From the NCBI RefSeq assembly GCF_013369335.1, contig NZ_SZQJ01000001.1, positions 62,001 to 126,000 on the forward strand: a stretch of 64,000 bases of DNA. The letters are read 5' to 3'. The position numbers and the translations under genes were made by a program. Positions 9,389 through 18,386 of the stretch are shown piece after piece (position 1 is the first letter of the stretch; each line of letters starts with the position of its first letter). Source of the stretch: Vibrio sp. JPW-9-11-11 (GTDB lineage Bacteria > Pseudomonadota > Gammaproteobacteria > Enterobacterales > Vibrionaceae). Under the pieces are notes generated by a model, which ran no database searches, was not told where the DNA came from, and worked only from the letters and a program-made list of their open reading frames with translations.

Positions 9389-10357
9389 ATGAATATACTG
9401 ATTTACACTCATGCGACTTTGCCTGTAGTCAATTATGGTGGTACTGAGCGCGTTATATGGGATCTTGTCTATGCGCTTCATCTGCAAGGTCATCAGGTTA
9501 CGCTTCTCGCAGGTAAAGGGACGGTTTGCGATTGGGCTAGGGTTATCGAGTATAACTCAGAGGTGCCACTTGAAAACCAAATCCCTAGCGATGTTGATGT
9601 GGTGCATTTTCATGGTGATTTTGAACCTATCACGCGTCCTTACGTGATTACTCAGCACGGAAATTCGGACGGACCTATCGATCCAAATACCATTTTTGTC
9701 TCTTCACAGCATGCTCGTAATCACGGAGCGCAAGCTTATGTGCATAACGGGCTAAATTGGGACAACTACCTCAAACCAAACCTAAACACCGACCGACAAC
9801 GCTTCCACTTTTTAGGCAAGGCGGCATGGCGAGTTAAGAATGTTCAAGGTGCGATTGATATAACCAAGCGCGCTGGTGAGCAACTCGATGTGCTGGGTGG
9901 TCATCGTCTCAACTTCAAAATGGGCTTTCGTCTTACACTAGACCGTCATGTCCGTTTCTTAGGCATGGTGGATGACACGACGAAGTCGCAAGTCATGACC
10001 CAATCTAAGGGGTTAATCTTTCCGGTGACTTGGCACGAGCCGTTTGGTCTCGCTATCACCGAGAGCCTTTACTTTGGCTGCCCTGTTTTTGGTACACCTT
10101 ACGGGTCACTGCCTGAGCTTGTGAGTGATGAAGTCGGTTTTTTATCAGAGAAGCAAGCAGAACTAATAGAGGCAGTTAGTGGTGCTTCGAAGTATAGCTC
10201 TAAAGTTTGCCATGAATATGCAAGAGATTTGTTTAATGCGGATCTAATGGCGAAAGCGTATGTGGTTATGTATGAGAAGGCGGCTTCAGGAGAGGCGCTC
10301 AATCCTAACTTGGGTAAGATTATTACTGACTTTAAGCGCCTACCTTACATAAAGTAA
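9389..10357 (+). CDS. Glycosyltransferase family 4 (GT-B), LPS core
   Basis: Retaining GT-B glycosyltransferase of 322 residues. It starts M-N-I-L-I-Y-T-H with a glycine-rich G-G-T-E-R loop and carries the donor-binding E-x7-E motif (E-P-F-G-L-A-I-T-E) near residue 215, as in GT4 enzymes. I chose ATG at 9389, 14 bases after the coaD stop; an upstream in-frame start at 9323 would overlap coaD deeply. It converges with the acyltransferase gene across a small hairpin. Sugar donor unknown. Confidence 0.85.
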   Translation: MNILIYTHATLPVVNYGGTERVIWDLVYALHLQGHQVTLLAGKGTVCDWARVIEYNSEVPLENQIPSDVDVVHFHGDFEPITRPYVITQHGNSDGPIDPNTIFVSSQHARNHGAQAYVHNGLNWDNYLKPNLNTDRQRFHFLGKAAWRVKNVQGAIDITKRAGEQLDVLGGHRLNFKMGFRLTLDRHVRFLGMVDDTTKSQVMTQSKGLIFPVTWHEPFGLAITESLYFGCPVFGTPYGSLPELVSDEVGFLSEKQAELIEAVSGASKYSSKVCHEYARDLFNADLMAKAYVVMYEKAASGEALNPNLGKIITDFKRLPYIK

Positions 10358-10359
10358 GA

Positions 10360-10375
10360 CCACGCATTTGCGTGG
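10360..10375. terminator. Short inverted repeat between convergent genes
   Basis: Perfect 6-bp stem CCACGC/GCGTGG with an ATTT loop, 3 bases after the GT4 stop and 12 bases before the lpxM stop on the opposite strand. No clear T-run follows on either strand, so if it terminates transcription it is weak. Confidence 0.4.
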
Positions 10376-10386
10376 CCTATCTATGA

Positions 10387-11343
10387 CTAGTAACCCACGT
10401 AAGGGTCGTTGCCGTCTCGGCGCGTCTTGAGTAATTTGAGTATCCACATATATTGCTCTGGACGCGGATTGACAAATTGCTCGACCACTTCATTCATAAC
10501 TCGAGCGTCTTTATGCTCATCGCCAGATAAGTCCTCAAGCGGCGCTTTTATCTCGATCTCATATTTGCCAGTTTCGATATTGTAGCTGGCAAAAGTCGGA
10601 ACAATCTTGGCGCGGCTCACTTTAGCTAGCTTACCAAGCCCTGGTAGGGTCGCTTTTTCTGTTGCAAAGAAATCAACGAAAACGCTTTGTTCTGGCCCGT
10701 GGTCTTGGTCGGGTAGGTAGTAACCTAAATAGCCATCTTTGACTGATTTAATAAACGGTTTTATACCACCACTGCGGTCATAAACTCGACCACCATATTG
10801 CACTCGCTGTTTATGCATCAGCCAATCGGTTAGAGGATTCTTCTGGCTGTTGGCCATCGCAGATACTGGCAGCCCTCGTGATGCGAGTAAGATTGCTGGG
10901 ATGTCAATACACCAGGAGTGTGGCACAAGCAAAATAGCGCTTTGATCGTTTTTTCTTAGTTCTTGTAGGTGTTCAATTCCTTTTATCTCCGAGTGATTTT
11001 CAAGCCACTTTTTACTTCTAAGAGTGATGGCTGGAAAACCGAGTAGAAAAGCACCAGCTGTGGTTAGACATTTTTCTAGGATCTCTTCGCGCTCTTGCTC
11101 AGACTTTGCTGGGAAGCAAAGCGATAAGTTAATACGAGCTTTCTGAATAGAACCTCTTTGCTTTTTACACAGTTTCTTTGCGACAAAGGAGGCCACTGAA
11201 ACTCGAACTGAGTTAGGTAGTAAGGATATAGGTAACCCAATTAATAGCCCAAGCCACGTTCCCCAATGTTTGGGAGCAAGGAATGCTTTTTGGAATGTTG
11301 GGTTATATGCTTTAGGGTCGTAGTCGTTGCGATTTGTAGTCAC
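10387..11343 (-). CDS. lpxM: Lipid A late acyltransferase (LpxM/MsbB/LpxN family)
   Basis: Inner-membrane acyltransferase adding a secondary acyl chain to Kdo-lipid A from acyl-ACP. The 318-residue protein has an N-terminal hydrophobic anchor (about residues 31-55), the catalytic H-x4-D motif (H-S-W-C-I-D) near residue 141 and the D-R-S-G-G and Y-Y-L-P-D-Q-D-H-G segments of the LpxL/LpxM family. Vibrio cholerae has a homologue (LpxN) that adds a 3-hydroxy fatty acid, so the exact acyl donor is uncertain. It lies downstream of hldD on the same strand, separated by a probable terminator. Confidence 0.87.
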   Translation of the reverse strand: MTTNRNDYDPKAYNPTFQKAFLAPKHWGTWLGLLIGLPISLLPNSVRVSVASFVAKKLCKKQRGSIQKARINLSLCFPAKSEQEREEILEKCLTTAGAFLLGFPAITLRSKKWLENHSEIKGIEHLQELRKNDQSAILLVPHSWCIDIPAILLASRGLPVSAMANSQKNPLTDWLMHKQRVQYGGRVYDRSGGIKPFIKSVKDGYLGYYLPDQDHGPEQSVFVDFFATEKATLPGLGKLAKVSRAKIVPTFASYNIETGKYEIEIKAPLEDLSGDEHKDARVMNEVVEQFVNPRPEQYMWILKLLKTRRDGNDPYVGY

Positions 11344-11369
11344 GAAAAACCTTTATCTGACAAGAAAAG

Positions 11370-11410
11370 AAAAAAGCCAAGAGTTAATACTAAGATAACG
11401 TCTTGGCTTT
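11370..11410 (-). terminator. Rho-independent terminator after hldD
   Basis: On the minus strand a 10-bp stem (AAAGCCAAGA at 11410-11401 pairing with TCTTGGCTTT at 11382-11373) encloses an 18-base loop whose ends can pair further (GTTA/TAAC). The stem runs into six T residues (minus strand, 11375-11370). It sits 20 bases beyond the hldD stop and about 27 bases before lpxM, so hldD transcripts would mostly end here. Confidence 0.7.
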
Positions 11411-11429
11411 CAATCAGCAAACAGTTCGA

Positions 11430-12371
11430 TCAGCGGTTAATCAAGCTCATATACTCCGCCACACCCTCAGCCACAGTCTTAAACTGGTGATCGCAACCTG
11501 CCGCGCGCAGTTTAGTTAAGTCTGCCTGAGTGTACTCCTGATAAGCGCCTTTTAAATGCTCAGGGAACGGGATGGTCTCGACCTCGCCTTTGCCATGGTG
11601 CGCAATCACGGCTTTGGCTACTTCGTTGAACGACCCAGCATTGCCCGTACCTAGGTTGAAAATGCCCGATACGCCATGCTCAAAGAACCACAAGTTAACC
11701 GCAGCTACATCACCCACATAGACAAAATCACGCTTAAAGTGTTCGCTACCGGCGAACAGTTTTGGGTTTTCACCGGCGTTCATTTGGTTATTGAGGTGGA
11801 AAGCAACCGAGGCCATCGAGCCTTTGTGTTGCTCACGAGGGCCATAGACGTTGAAGTAACGGAACCCTGTCACTTGAGACAGTTTTTCTCCGTGCTGTTC
11901 GGCGTCTTGCCAAATGCGGCGTACGTAGTTGTCAAACTGCTGCTTTGAGTAGCCGTATACGTTTAATGCGCCTTCGTACTCTTTTTCTTCAATGAAAGTA
12001 TCAGTTTCACCGTAAGTTGCAGCCGAAGAAGCATAAAGGAAAGGAATTTCACGTTCTAAACAGAAATGCAGTAGTTCTTTTGAATACTCATAGTTGTTGA
12101 GCATCATGTACTTACCATCCCACTCAGTTGTCGTAGAACAAGCACCTTCATGGAAGATAGCTTCGATGGGCCCAAAGTCATCACCTGCCATGACTTGAGT
12201 TAGAAAATCGTCACGGTCCATGTAGTCTGTGATGTCCAAATCAACCAAGTTCTGGAACTTCTTACCATTCTTAAGGTTGTCGACTACCAAAATGTCGTTA
12301 ATACCTTGCTCATTCAGTGCTTTAACGATGTTGCTGCCAATCATCCCCGCACCGCCCGTTACGATGATCAT
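11430..12371 (-). CDS. hldD: ADP-L-glycero-D-manno-heptose 6-epimerase
   Basis: Converts ADP-D-glycero- to ADP-L-glycero-D-manno-heptose, the donor for the heptosyltransferases in this locus. The 313-residue SDR protein has the dinucleotide motif G-G-A-G-M-I-G-S near residue 6, H-E-G-A-C-S-T-T near residue 80, catalytic Y-G-Y-S-K near residue 140 and [10 protein letters not shown], all matching HldD/RfaD/GmhD. In vibrios this gene commonly marks the boundary between the LPS core locus and the O-antigen/capsule locus, as seen here. Confidence 0.95.
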   Translation of the reverse strand: MIIVTGGAGMIGSNIVKALNEQGINDILVVDNLKNGKKFQNLVDLDITDYMDRDDFLTQVMAGDDFGPIEAIFHEGACSTTTEWDGKYMMLNNYEYSKELLHFCLEREIPFLYASSAATYGETDTFIEEKEYEGALNVYGYSKQQFDNYVRRIWQDAEQHGEKLSQVTGFRYFNVYGPREQHKGSMASVAFHLNNQMNAGENPKLFAGSEHFKRDFVYVGDVAAVNLWFFEHGVSGIFNLGTGNAGSFNEVAKAVIAHHGKGEVETIPFPEHLKGAYQEYTQADLTKLRAAGCDHQFKTVAEGVAEYMSLINR

Positions 12372-12417
12372 ACTTTTACCTGCATTAATACTGAGTTGTT
12401 GTGAGTATATCAGTTAT

Positions 12418-12517
12418 TAGTTCCTAGTTCCTAGAGGCGAGTTCCTAGAGAGGGCAATGAACATCTTTTTCTAGGAATTCATTTTTAGAAACTAGAAACT
12501 GCTTTCAACTAGGAACC
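12418..12517. repeat. Short-word repeat cluster (TTCCTAG / CTAGGAA)
   Basis: Between the hldD start and the holin stop. TAGTTCCTAG and GTTCCTAG words occur three times in 12418-12450, followed by the complementary words CTAGGAA (12471), ACTAGAAA (12491) and AACTAGGAAC (12507). The outer copies form an imperfect 10-of-11 inverted repeat with a 77-base spacer. The holin stop codon lies inside the last copy. A similar word recurs at 60248-60279. Confidence 0.6.
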
Positions 12518-12850
12518 TTTTTTCACTACCCCACCCGTCAAATACAACCCAATCGCTGCCAACACCGGATAACCAAACGCCTCATTAATCATCACGCTGA
12601 TGGGCTGCCACTCAAACCCATGCATACAGCCGAGCACCACCGCCGAGTGCAATACCACATAGGGAATGGTAAACAGCAGCACAATGTAGCGCTGCACCAA
12701 CTTAAAGGGTTCGAACGCCTTAAGCAGGGCGAGTTTGTGCTGCGCTTTTTCTTCGTTAGCAAAAAACATCGCATCTCCACTGTTGGTGAGGGCTTGTAAG
12801 CTCTTATCGATAAACGAGGGGCTACCGAATATTTGGCTCCATAAACTCAT
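12509..12850 (-). CDS. Holin-like small membrane protein of a phage lysis cassette
   Basis: Protein of 113 residues with two clear hydrophobic segments (about residues 53-78 and 88-107) and a charged N-terminal half, resembling the three-TM holins found next to endolysins in prophages and gene-transfer agents (GTA_holin_3TM type). It overlaps the upstream endolysin gene by 4 bases (ATGA), the usual lysis-cassette coupling. The C-terminus ends K-K-G-S, with its stop codon inside a short repeat. Holin function is inferred from size, topology and partner. Confidence 0.65.
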   Translation of the reverse strand: MSLWSQIFGSPSFIDKSLQALTNSGDAMFFANEEKAQHKLALLKAFEPFKLVQRYIVLLFTIPYVVLHSAVVLGCMHGFEWQPISVMINEAFGYPVLAAIGLYLTGGVVKKGS

Positions 12851-13284
12851 GCTTGCTCCTTGAGATTAGATAACTGGGGCTGGATGACCATCACCGGGCA
12901 CGCCTTGTTGGCCCAATAATGGTGTGGCTGAACCTGTTCGTCGGCAATAGAGAACAGCGCTTGTAAGCGCGCAATTAACTCAAATAACGCCTTACGTTGG
13001 GCGAGGGTGAAGTTGTCTTGTGGCTGATTGTGCTCATCACAACCGCCGACTAAGCAAATTCCAATATTGCCGCGATTGTGCCCGCTCACGTGGGCGCCGA
13101 TTTGATGCAGCGACCGCCCTTGCTCGATATCACCTTGGCGAGTGATCACATAGTGATACCCCACATCACGCCAGCCTTTGGCGAGGTGCCATTTACGGAT
13201 TGCCTCTACACCAATGGCTTGGCTCGGCGGTCTTACGCTGCAATGTACTGTGATAGCACGCAGCGGATGGTGAGATGAACTCAT
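12847..13284 (-). CDS. Phage endolysin, N-acetylmuramoyl-L-alanine amidase (T7 lysozyme-like)
   Basis: Amidase_2-family endolysin of 145 residues, cutting the MurNAc-L-Ala bond of peptidoglycan. Expected zinc ligands are visible: H14 in I-T-V-H-C-S, a histidine in H-H-Y-W near residue 118 and the cysteine of K-A-C-P near residue 126. V-G-Y-H-Y-V-I and H-V-S-G-H-N-R-G-N-I-G lie between, as in T7 lysozyme. ATG at 13284 is chosen because AGGAG lies 5 bases upstream and the codon forms an ATGA overlap with the preceding gene; an upstream start at 13305 is less likely. No signal peptide, consistent with holin-dependent release. Confidence 0.85.
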   Translation of the reverse strand: MSSSHHPLRAITVHCSVRPPSQAIGVEAIRKWHLAKGWRDVGYHYVITRQGDIEQGRSLHQIGAHVSGHNRGNIGICLVGGCDEHNQPQDNFTLAQRKALFELIARLQALFSIADEQVQPHHYWANKACPVMVIQPQLSNLKEQA

Positions 13285-13646
13285 AGAGACTCCTGTTTTT
13301 GGCAAAGGTGAATCAAGTACACCACAAACGCCTCAAGCTGTTGCTCGAGCGAGTGTAGCGCCAGTTCGGATGGATGTTGCATCGCGGCTTTTTTCGAGTG
13401 CGCCGCCTGCTTGGCAATATCGGCCAGCGACATCTTTTGCAAATACAACAGCACCGCCAGTTCATGGCCAATCGGTTCGGCTCGCTGAGCTTGGGCGAGT
13501 AAGCCGATAAACCCCTCACGGCATAATCGCTTAGGAAACGGAAAATAGAACTCCTCTTGGTTGGGTTGAAAATGGGAATAGACGTAAATCAAGCGCTGCA
13601 ACGCTTGAGAACGAGGGGCTAGGGCGTATGAATGACATACCGGCAT
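13281..13646 (-). CDS. Hypothetical protein, first gene of the lysis-type operon
   Basis: Soluble protein of 121 residues that I do not recognise. It is helix-forming, with R-S-Q-A-L-Q-R-L-I-Y-V-Y-S-H-F and a middle part rich in Ala, Leu and Gln. ATG at 13646 is preferred to ATG at 13676 because GGGAG lies 5 bases upstream of it. Its stop overlaps the endolysin start by 4 bases, so it belongs to the same transcript. It may be a phage regulatory or structural leftover; function unknown. Confidence 0.6.
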   Translation of the reverse strand: MPVCHSYALAPRSQALQRLIYVYSHFQPNQEEFYFPFPKRLCREGFIGLLAQAQRAEPIGHELAVLLYLQKMSLADIAKQAAHSKKAAMQHPSELALHSLEQQLEAFVVYLIHLCQKQESL

Positions 13647-13902
13647 AGCAACTCCCTTTTTGAACAGAGCCGCCATGTTAATTGGCTAATCGCACCTAGG
13701 GTCGGGCGGTAAGTGGTTTATCGAGTTTAATAACCGGAAGTGTGACGTGGGTATTGTATTGGTTGCATATTTGGGCGCGTGTTGTTTATTACGCTGTGAT
13801 CTGGCTGGAAAATCTCCAAATAAGGGGCGATACACTCAACCCCAATCGCGCAGAGCTTGGTGTGGTAAGCGGCTTTGGCTAAGGAAATACAAGGACACCA
13901 CC

Positions 13903-14436
13903 ATGAGCCACACGCTGGTTGCCGCATTGATGAAGGCGAAAACCGGATCGCCCATCAGTAAATTGATTTTGTTAAAGCTGGCCGACAATGCCGATATCCA
14001 CGGCCGCTGCTTTCCCTCCTAGCAGTATCTTGCGCTGTATTGCGAAGTGTCGCTGCGAACGGTAAAGCAGCACATCAAGCTGCTCGAACAGCAAGGTTTT
14101 ATCGAACTGGTGCACCGCTTTGATAAGCGTGGTCGACAGCGCAGCAATCTTTATCAGCTACATACCCCTGCTCATTTGCATGTTGAGCTGGGCGATACTC
14201 ACAGCCCAAAGCATTCAGACGCTTCTCCCTCTCACCGTGCAGCGACTGCACCCATAATCTCTCAATTAAATACTCATACAGAGGATTATAGGCAGGCAGC
14301 AGCAACCATGCGCCCTGTGGATAAGCAGGTAGAGGCATTTCATCGAGAGGGAAAGTCGCATCCGTTTAGTGAGCGCATTCAGACCATGAACGACAGCCAC
14401 AAACGCAAGGCAAAAGTGGGAGAAAACGATGAATGA
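13903..14436 (+). pseudogene. Phage-type helix-turn-helix (replication/regulatory) gene with in-frame amber codon
   Basis: One coding frame of 178 codons interrupted by TAG at 14020-14022. Before the stop the frame reads M-S-H-T-L-V-A...L-L-K-L-A-D-N-A-D-I-H-G-R-C-F-P-S, and directly after it Q-Y-L-A-L-Y-C-E-V-S-L-R-T-V-K-Q-H-I-K-L-L-E-Q-Q-G-F-I. Together these are one HTH_36-type winged helix as found in phage replication (O-like) proteins. The stop sits where such proteins often have Gln, and TAG differs from CAG by one base, so a C-to-T nonsense change is the simple reading. AAGGA precedes the ATG by 7 bases. A GTG restart at 14047 could give a truncated 129-residue product lacking part of the domain. 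Confidence 0.75.
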
Positions 14437-14740
14437 GCTACTGTCGCTGAGCGAGAAAAAATCGATACTGCGCCAATACAGTGCCCGAGCCGATGGCAGG
14501 CATCAAGAGTTACTCGATGCCATGATAGACCATTACCCCAAACCGATGAGCGGGCTCGAGATAAAACAAGCGCTAAAGATGCAAGGGCCGTTTGCGCTCT
14601 CATCGGCGCTGCGCAACAGCAAAATATTTCTCGAGATCGACAAGGTATACGACTCAGATCGCAAGCAGTGGGTGTATGTGCTAGATAACGCGCCAATAGC
14701 CAGGGCCAAAGCTGCCAGACTGATGAACCAGTTAGTGTAA
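14429..14740 (+). CDS. Hypothetical small phage-associated protein
   Basis: Protein of 103 residues whose ATG overlaps the end of the interrupted HTH gene by 8 bases, so it was probably translated from the same phage transcript. The sequence shows a helical N-terminus (L-S-E-K-K-S-I-L-R-Q-Y), M-S-G-L-E-I-K-Q-A-L-K and a C-terminal basic helix (A-R-A-K-A-A-R-L-M). It may hold a small winged-helix-like fold, but I do not recognise a family. It could be a partner of the upstream DNA-binding protein. Confidence 0.6.
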   Translation: MNELLSLSEKKSILRQYSARADGRHQELLDAMIDHYPKPMSGLEIKQALKMQGPFALSSALRNSKIFLEIDKVYDSDRKQWVYVLDNAPIARAKAARLMNQLV

Positions 14741-15093
14741 CCTAACCACGGAAATCGAGCGGTTAACTTGCACCCATCAAATGAAGCGAATACAATCCCG
14801 GGTTAGGCTGAAAGTTTATCGGGATAGCCCATTGTGCGGGAAACAAACAAAGCCAAGCCGGTGTTTTGCCCCAGCACATACGTGCACGCCAAGACTGCGC
14901 TATCTCGAACGTTTCGCGAAGTCTTTCCCATGGAGAATTTCCTATTGGGGCGGGTTGGAAGAAATAGGTGAAACAATGCTTTATAAGGGGTGGGGAGAAA
15001 TTCACTGTCTCAAAATGAATAAGAAGTGTCTCGGGCTTGGTTGAATGGCTGAGATGAAAATGCAACAAATAACAATTTTTGGAAGTGTAAGTG
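14741..15093. other. Gene-poor junction between phage remnant and cysD
   Basis: Stretch of about 350 bases. Both strands show short open frames (for example 14781-15044 plus and 14763-15068 minus), but neither has a convincing ribosome site or a recognisable protein. It must hold the promoter of the cysD block; I could not pick a promoter with confidence. GGAAG at 15081-15085 serves as the cysD ribosome site. It may be the right-hand edge of the phage remnant. Confidence 0.4.
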
Positions 15094-16008
15094 ATGACAA
15101 TATCACCTGAGAGAATGACTCACCTGAAACAATTGGAAGCGGAATCGATTCACATTATGCGTGAAGTCGCCGCGGAATTTGATAACCCAGTGATGCTTTA
15201 TTCAGTAGGCAAAGACTCCTCCGTTATGCTGCATTTGGCAAAAAAAGCCTTTGCCCCGGGTATCCCTCCTTTCCCTCTGATGCACGTCGATACCACCTGG
15301 AAATTTAAAGAGATGATCGAGTTTCGTGACCAGATGGCCGAAAAACTGGGCATGAAATTGATTGTGCATCAAAACCCAGAAGGGCTTAAGATGAACATTA
15401 GTCCATTCGTTCACGGTAGCTCGAAACACACCGATATCATGAAAACCCAAGGGCTAAAGCAAGCGCTGGATAAGCATGGGTTTGATGCCGCCTTCGGTGG
15501 TGCGCGCCGAGACGAAGAAAAATCTCGCGCCAAAGAGCGTGTTTACTCGTTCCGTGATGAACACCATCGTTGGGACCCTAAAAATCAACGTCCTGAGCTG
15601 TGGAACATCTACAACGGCAAAGTGAACAAAGGCGAAAGCATTCGCGTGTTCCCTTTATCAAACTGGACTGAGCTCGATATCTGGCAGTACATTTATCTAG
15701 AAAACATCGAGATCCCGAGCCTTTACCTTGCTAAGAAGCGCCCTGTGGTTGAGCGAGACGGTATGCTGATCATGCTGGACGATGAGCGGATGGAGCTAAA
15801 AGAGGGCGAAGTTGTTGAAGAGAAAATGGTTCGTTTCCGCACCCTTGGTTGTTATCCACTGACTGGGGCGGTGGAATCTGAAGCGACAACACTGCCAGAA
15901 ATCATTCAAGAAATGTTATTGACTACAACGTCAGAACGCCAAGGGCGCGCAATTGATCACGATAGCTCCGGGTCGATGGAAAAGAAAAAGCGCGAAGGCT
16001 ATTTTTAA
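15094..16008 (+). CDS. cysD: Sulfate adenylyltransferase subunit 2 (ATP sulfurylase small subunit)
   Basis: With CysN makes adenosine 5'-phosphosulfate (APS) from ATP and sulfate. The 304-residue PP-loop protein shows the ATP-pyrophosphatase motif [10 protein letters not shown] near residue 34, [15 protein letters not shown] and the C-terminal basic tail K-K-K-R-E-G-Y-F of CysD. ATG at 15094 is chosen over GTG at 15091 by comparison with the normal N-terminus. Here cysD heads a block that also holds cysC and cysN, but cysN is displaced by three genes (19361), unlike the usual cysDN order. Confidence 0.95.
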   Translation: MTISPERMTHLKQLEAESIHIMREVAAEFDNPVMLYSVGKDSSVMLHLAKKAFAPGIPPFPLMHVDTTWKFKEMIEFRDQMAEKLGMKLIVHQNPEGLKMNISPFVHGSSKHTDIMKTQGLKQALDKHGFDAAFGGARRDEEKSRAKERVYSFRDEHHRWDPKNQRPELWNIYNGKVNKGESIRVFPLSNWTELDIWQYIYLENIEIPSLYLAKKRPVVERDGMLIMLDDERMELKEGEVVEEKMVRFRTLGCYPLTGAVESEATTLPEIIQEMLLTTTSERQGRAIDHDSSGSMEKKKREGYF

Positions 16009-16034
16009 AGATTCGCTCTGGTTAGTCATTCCCC

Positions 16035-17750
16035 GTGCTTACTACCGCGTTGGTTATTGCTGGTTTGTTGCTCTGCCTGATACTTACTAAGTATCGGGCG
16101 GTTTCTTTATTTGTTGTCGCGACGATTTTGCTCTATCTCTCTGGTCAAATAGAGCAAAGCGACATTTTATCCAATGTGACCAATAGTGCAGTGTTAACAC
16201 TGGTCGGCTTAATGATTGCCTCTTTAGCTTTAGAGAGAAGTCAGCTTCTTACTTGGATTTCGAGTAAGGTATTTCACTCGAGCTACCCCAAAACGCTGTT
16301 CCGCTTAGCCGTTTCGACCTCAATCAGCTCTGCCTTCTTAAATAATACCGCGGTTGTGGCGACCTTGATGAGTAGTGTACAGAGAAACCAAGAGCACGCA
16401 CCTAGTCGACTGCTCATCCCGCTTTCCTACTTTGCCATTTTAGGTGGGACGTTAACCTTAATTGGAACGGCAACCCACTTGGTGGTAAACGCAGTACTGC
16501 TAGGTAGTGGTCATCCTGAGCTTGTTTTTTTCGACTTCACCCCTGTCGGTTTGATTCTTCTGATCTCGGTCGGCGCGGTGATCGCTCTGAGTAGTCGGCA
16601 TCTTGAGAATAAAAGTTCGAGTGAAAAAGCGCAACAAGGCTACTTTATTGACGCCGAAGTGAGCGCTACCAGTCAGTTGGTCGGCAAAACGGTAAGAGAA
16701 AACCATCTGCGAGCATTAGATGGACTGTTTTTGGCGGAAATTGTTCGCGGTCAACAGTTGATTTCTCCTGTTACACCAGAAACAAAAATTGAAGCCAATG
16801 ACAAGCTGGTGTTTACAGGAGATGTAGAAAATATTAAGCAGCTTACCCAACTTGATGGAGTAGTAGTCTTTGCTGATAATAGCCGATTGCTTAGCAGCAA
16901 TTTAACCGAAGTTATTGTTAGTCCTGAATCTGTCCTCATTGGAAAAACGCTTAAGAGCAGTGGTTTTCGATCTCGCTTTGACGCAGCAGTGGTGGCGATT
17001 AATCGCCAAGGTCAACGTCTGTCAGGCAAACTAGGGGAGCAAATACTCCAATCGGGAGACAAACTGGTCTTGGCGATTGGTCAGGATTTTAACAAGAGAC
17101 AAAACCTCACACGTAACTTCTTTATCTTAAATGGTATTGATCTTAATAGCACCCTAACAGCTTGGCAAAACGCGTTAACCATAACGGGCTTTATTGCCGC
17201 AATTGTTACCTCTGCATTTACTCATATAAATCTATTAGAATCTATTGGGGCTTATATTATCCTAATGCGGGCAATCCATGTGATTGATGGCGCAACGATT
17301 CGCCGCCGCTTTCCGTTTGAGCTGTGGCTTATTTTAATTTGCGCGCTTTCAATCGCTCAAGCATTTGTTGATTCAGGTTTGGCGAATGGTGTGACAGAGG
17401 TGCTATACCAGGTGTTAGGTGATGCATCACCATACATGGCGTTAATCGTGTTATTTTTGGTGACAGTAGTTATGACCGAAGTCATGACCAATACTGCCGC
17501 TGCTGCCATTATGTTACCTATTGGTGTATCATTAGCTAGCATTTATCAGGTAAGTAATATGCCGTTTATTATGGCGATAGTATATGCAGCCAGTGCAAGT
17601 TTTTTAAGCCCTTATGGGTATCAAACAAACTTGATGGTCATGAATGCGGGTGGATACCATTTTAAGGACTTTATTCGAGTTGGATGGAAGGTGTCTCTTA
17701 GCTATATCTTGGTGGCTCTTATCGCGATACCTTTAGTTTTTCCTTTGTAA
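16035..17750 (+). CDS. SLC13-family permease with two RCK_C (TrkA_C) domains, possible sulfate importer
   Basis: Polytopic inner-membrane transporter of 571 residues: N-terminal membrane half (to about residue 185), two cytosolic RCK_C domains (about 205-275 and 290-345, each with the V-G-K-T / I-G-K-T-L start), then a C-terminal membrane half ending in Y-G-Y-Q-T-N-L-M-V. The architecture is that of the SLC13/DASS relatives that occur beside cysDNC genes and are proposed sulfate transporters. It starts with GTG 26 bases after cysD and ends 6 bases before cysC, so it is in the same operon. Sulfate as substrate is inferred from the neighbours. Confidence 0.85.
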   Translation: MLTTALVIAGLLLCLILTKYRAVSLFVVATILLYLSGQIEQSDILSNVTNSAVLTLVGLMIASLALERSQLLTWISSKVFHSSYPKTLFRLAVSTSISSAFLNNTAVVATLMSSVQRNQEHAPSRLLIPLSYFAILGGTLTLIGTATHLVVNAVLLGSGHPELVFFDFTPVGLILLISVGAVIALSSRHLENKSSSEKAQQGYFIDAEVSATSQLVGKTVRENHLRALDGLFLAEIVRGQQLISPVTPETKIEANDKLVFTGDVENIKQLTQLDGVVVFADNSRLLSSNLTEVIVSPESVLIGKTLKSSGFRSRFDAAVVAINRQGQRLSGKLGEQILQSGDKLVLAIGQDFNKRQNLTRNFFILNGIDLNSTLTAWQNALTITGFIAAIVTSAFTHINLLESIGAYIILMRAIHVIDGATIRRRFPFELWLILICALSIAQAFVDSGLANGVTEVLYQVLGDASPYMALIVLFLVTVVMTEVMTNTAAAAIMLPIGVSLASIYQVSNMPFIMAIVYAASASFLSPYGYQTNLMVMNAGGYHFKDFIRVGWKVSLSYILVALIAIPLVFPL

Positions 17751-17756
17751 CGAGTT

Positions 17757-18383
17757 ATGAATCCATACAGCAAAAAACAGAATCAATCAGTCAGTGACAA
17801 TCTTGTCTGGCACAACGCGACGGTAACACTTGAACAGCGTTCATTGCTCAAGAAGCAAAAGCCGGTTGTATTGTGGTTTACCGGATTAAGTGGCTCGGGA
17901 AAATCTACCGTGGCAAATGCGGTTGAAAAAAAACTGCTCGCTTTGGGTAAGCATAGCTACCTTCTCGATGGCGACAATGTACGCCACGGACTTAATAAAG
18001 ATCTCGGCTTTAGTGACGCAGATAGAGTGGAAAACATCCGCCGTATTGGCGAAGTGGCGAAGCTTTTTGTCGATTCTGGCTCGATTGTGCTAACCGCTTT
18101 TATCTCACCGTTTATTTCAGATAGGCAGCAAGTGAGAGAGCTATTAAGTGAAGGGCAATTTTTAGAAGTGTTTATTGATACACCACTGGAGATCTGCGAG
18201 CAGCGAGATCCTAAAGGGCTTTATAAAAAAGCGCGCGCGGGAGAAATAAAGCACTTTACTGGCATTGATTCTGAGTACCAAGCGCCGACTGGTGCAGAAA
18301 TTCATGTTAAAACGGCGCAAGCGAGTGTAGATGCATGTGCACAGTACATTGTTAACACACTTATCGAGCAAGGATACATTTAA
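17757..18383 (+). CDS. cysC: Adenylyl-sulfate (APS) kinase
   Basis: Phosphorylates APS to PAPS, the sulfate donor of sulfotransferases and of reductive assimilation. In the 208-residue protein the Walker A motif G-L-S-G-S-G-K-S-T is near residue 43, followed by [15 protein letters not shown] and the [13 protein letters not shown] signature with F-T-G-I-D. All catalytic segments are intact. It lies between the permease (6 bases upstream) and the DHH gene (3 bases downstream), so it is co-transcribed. Confidence 0.96.
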   Translation: MNPYSKKQNQSVSDNLVWHNATVTLEQRSLLKKQKPVVLWFTGLSGSGKSTVANAVEKKLLALGKHSYLLDGDNVRHGLNKDLGFSDADRVENIRRIGEVAKLFVDSGSIVLTAFISPFISDRQQVRELLSEGQFLEVFIDTPLEICEQRDPKGLYKKARAGEIKHFTGIDSEYQAPTGAEIHVKTAQASVDACAQYIVNTLIEQGYI

Positions 18384-18386
18384 ACG

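Noticed and set aside
13727..13927. Minus-strand open frame between the two phage operons
   Set aside because: It overlaps the start of the HTH gene on the other strand, lacks a good ribosome site and has no known domain; more likely promoter DNA.
13903..14436. Programmed stop codon read-through or recoding in the HTH gene
   Set aside because: No suppressor tRNA or recoding signal is seen and the region is a phage remnant; a nonsense mutation is simpler.
14781..15044. Open frame of 87 codons before cysD
   Set aside because: Composition rich in Cys, Arg and Trp, no ribosome site or domain, and the opposite strand is open too. Not supported as a gene.
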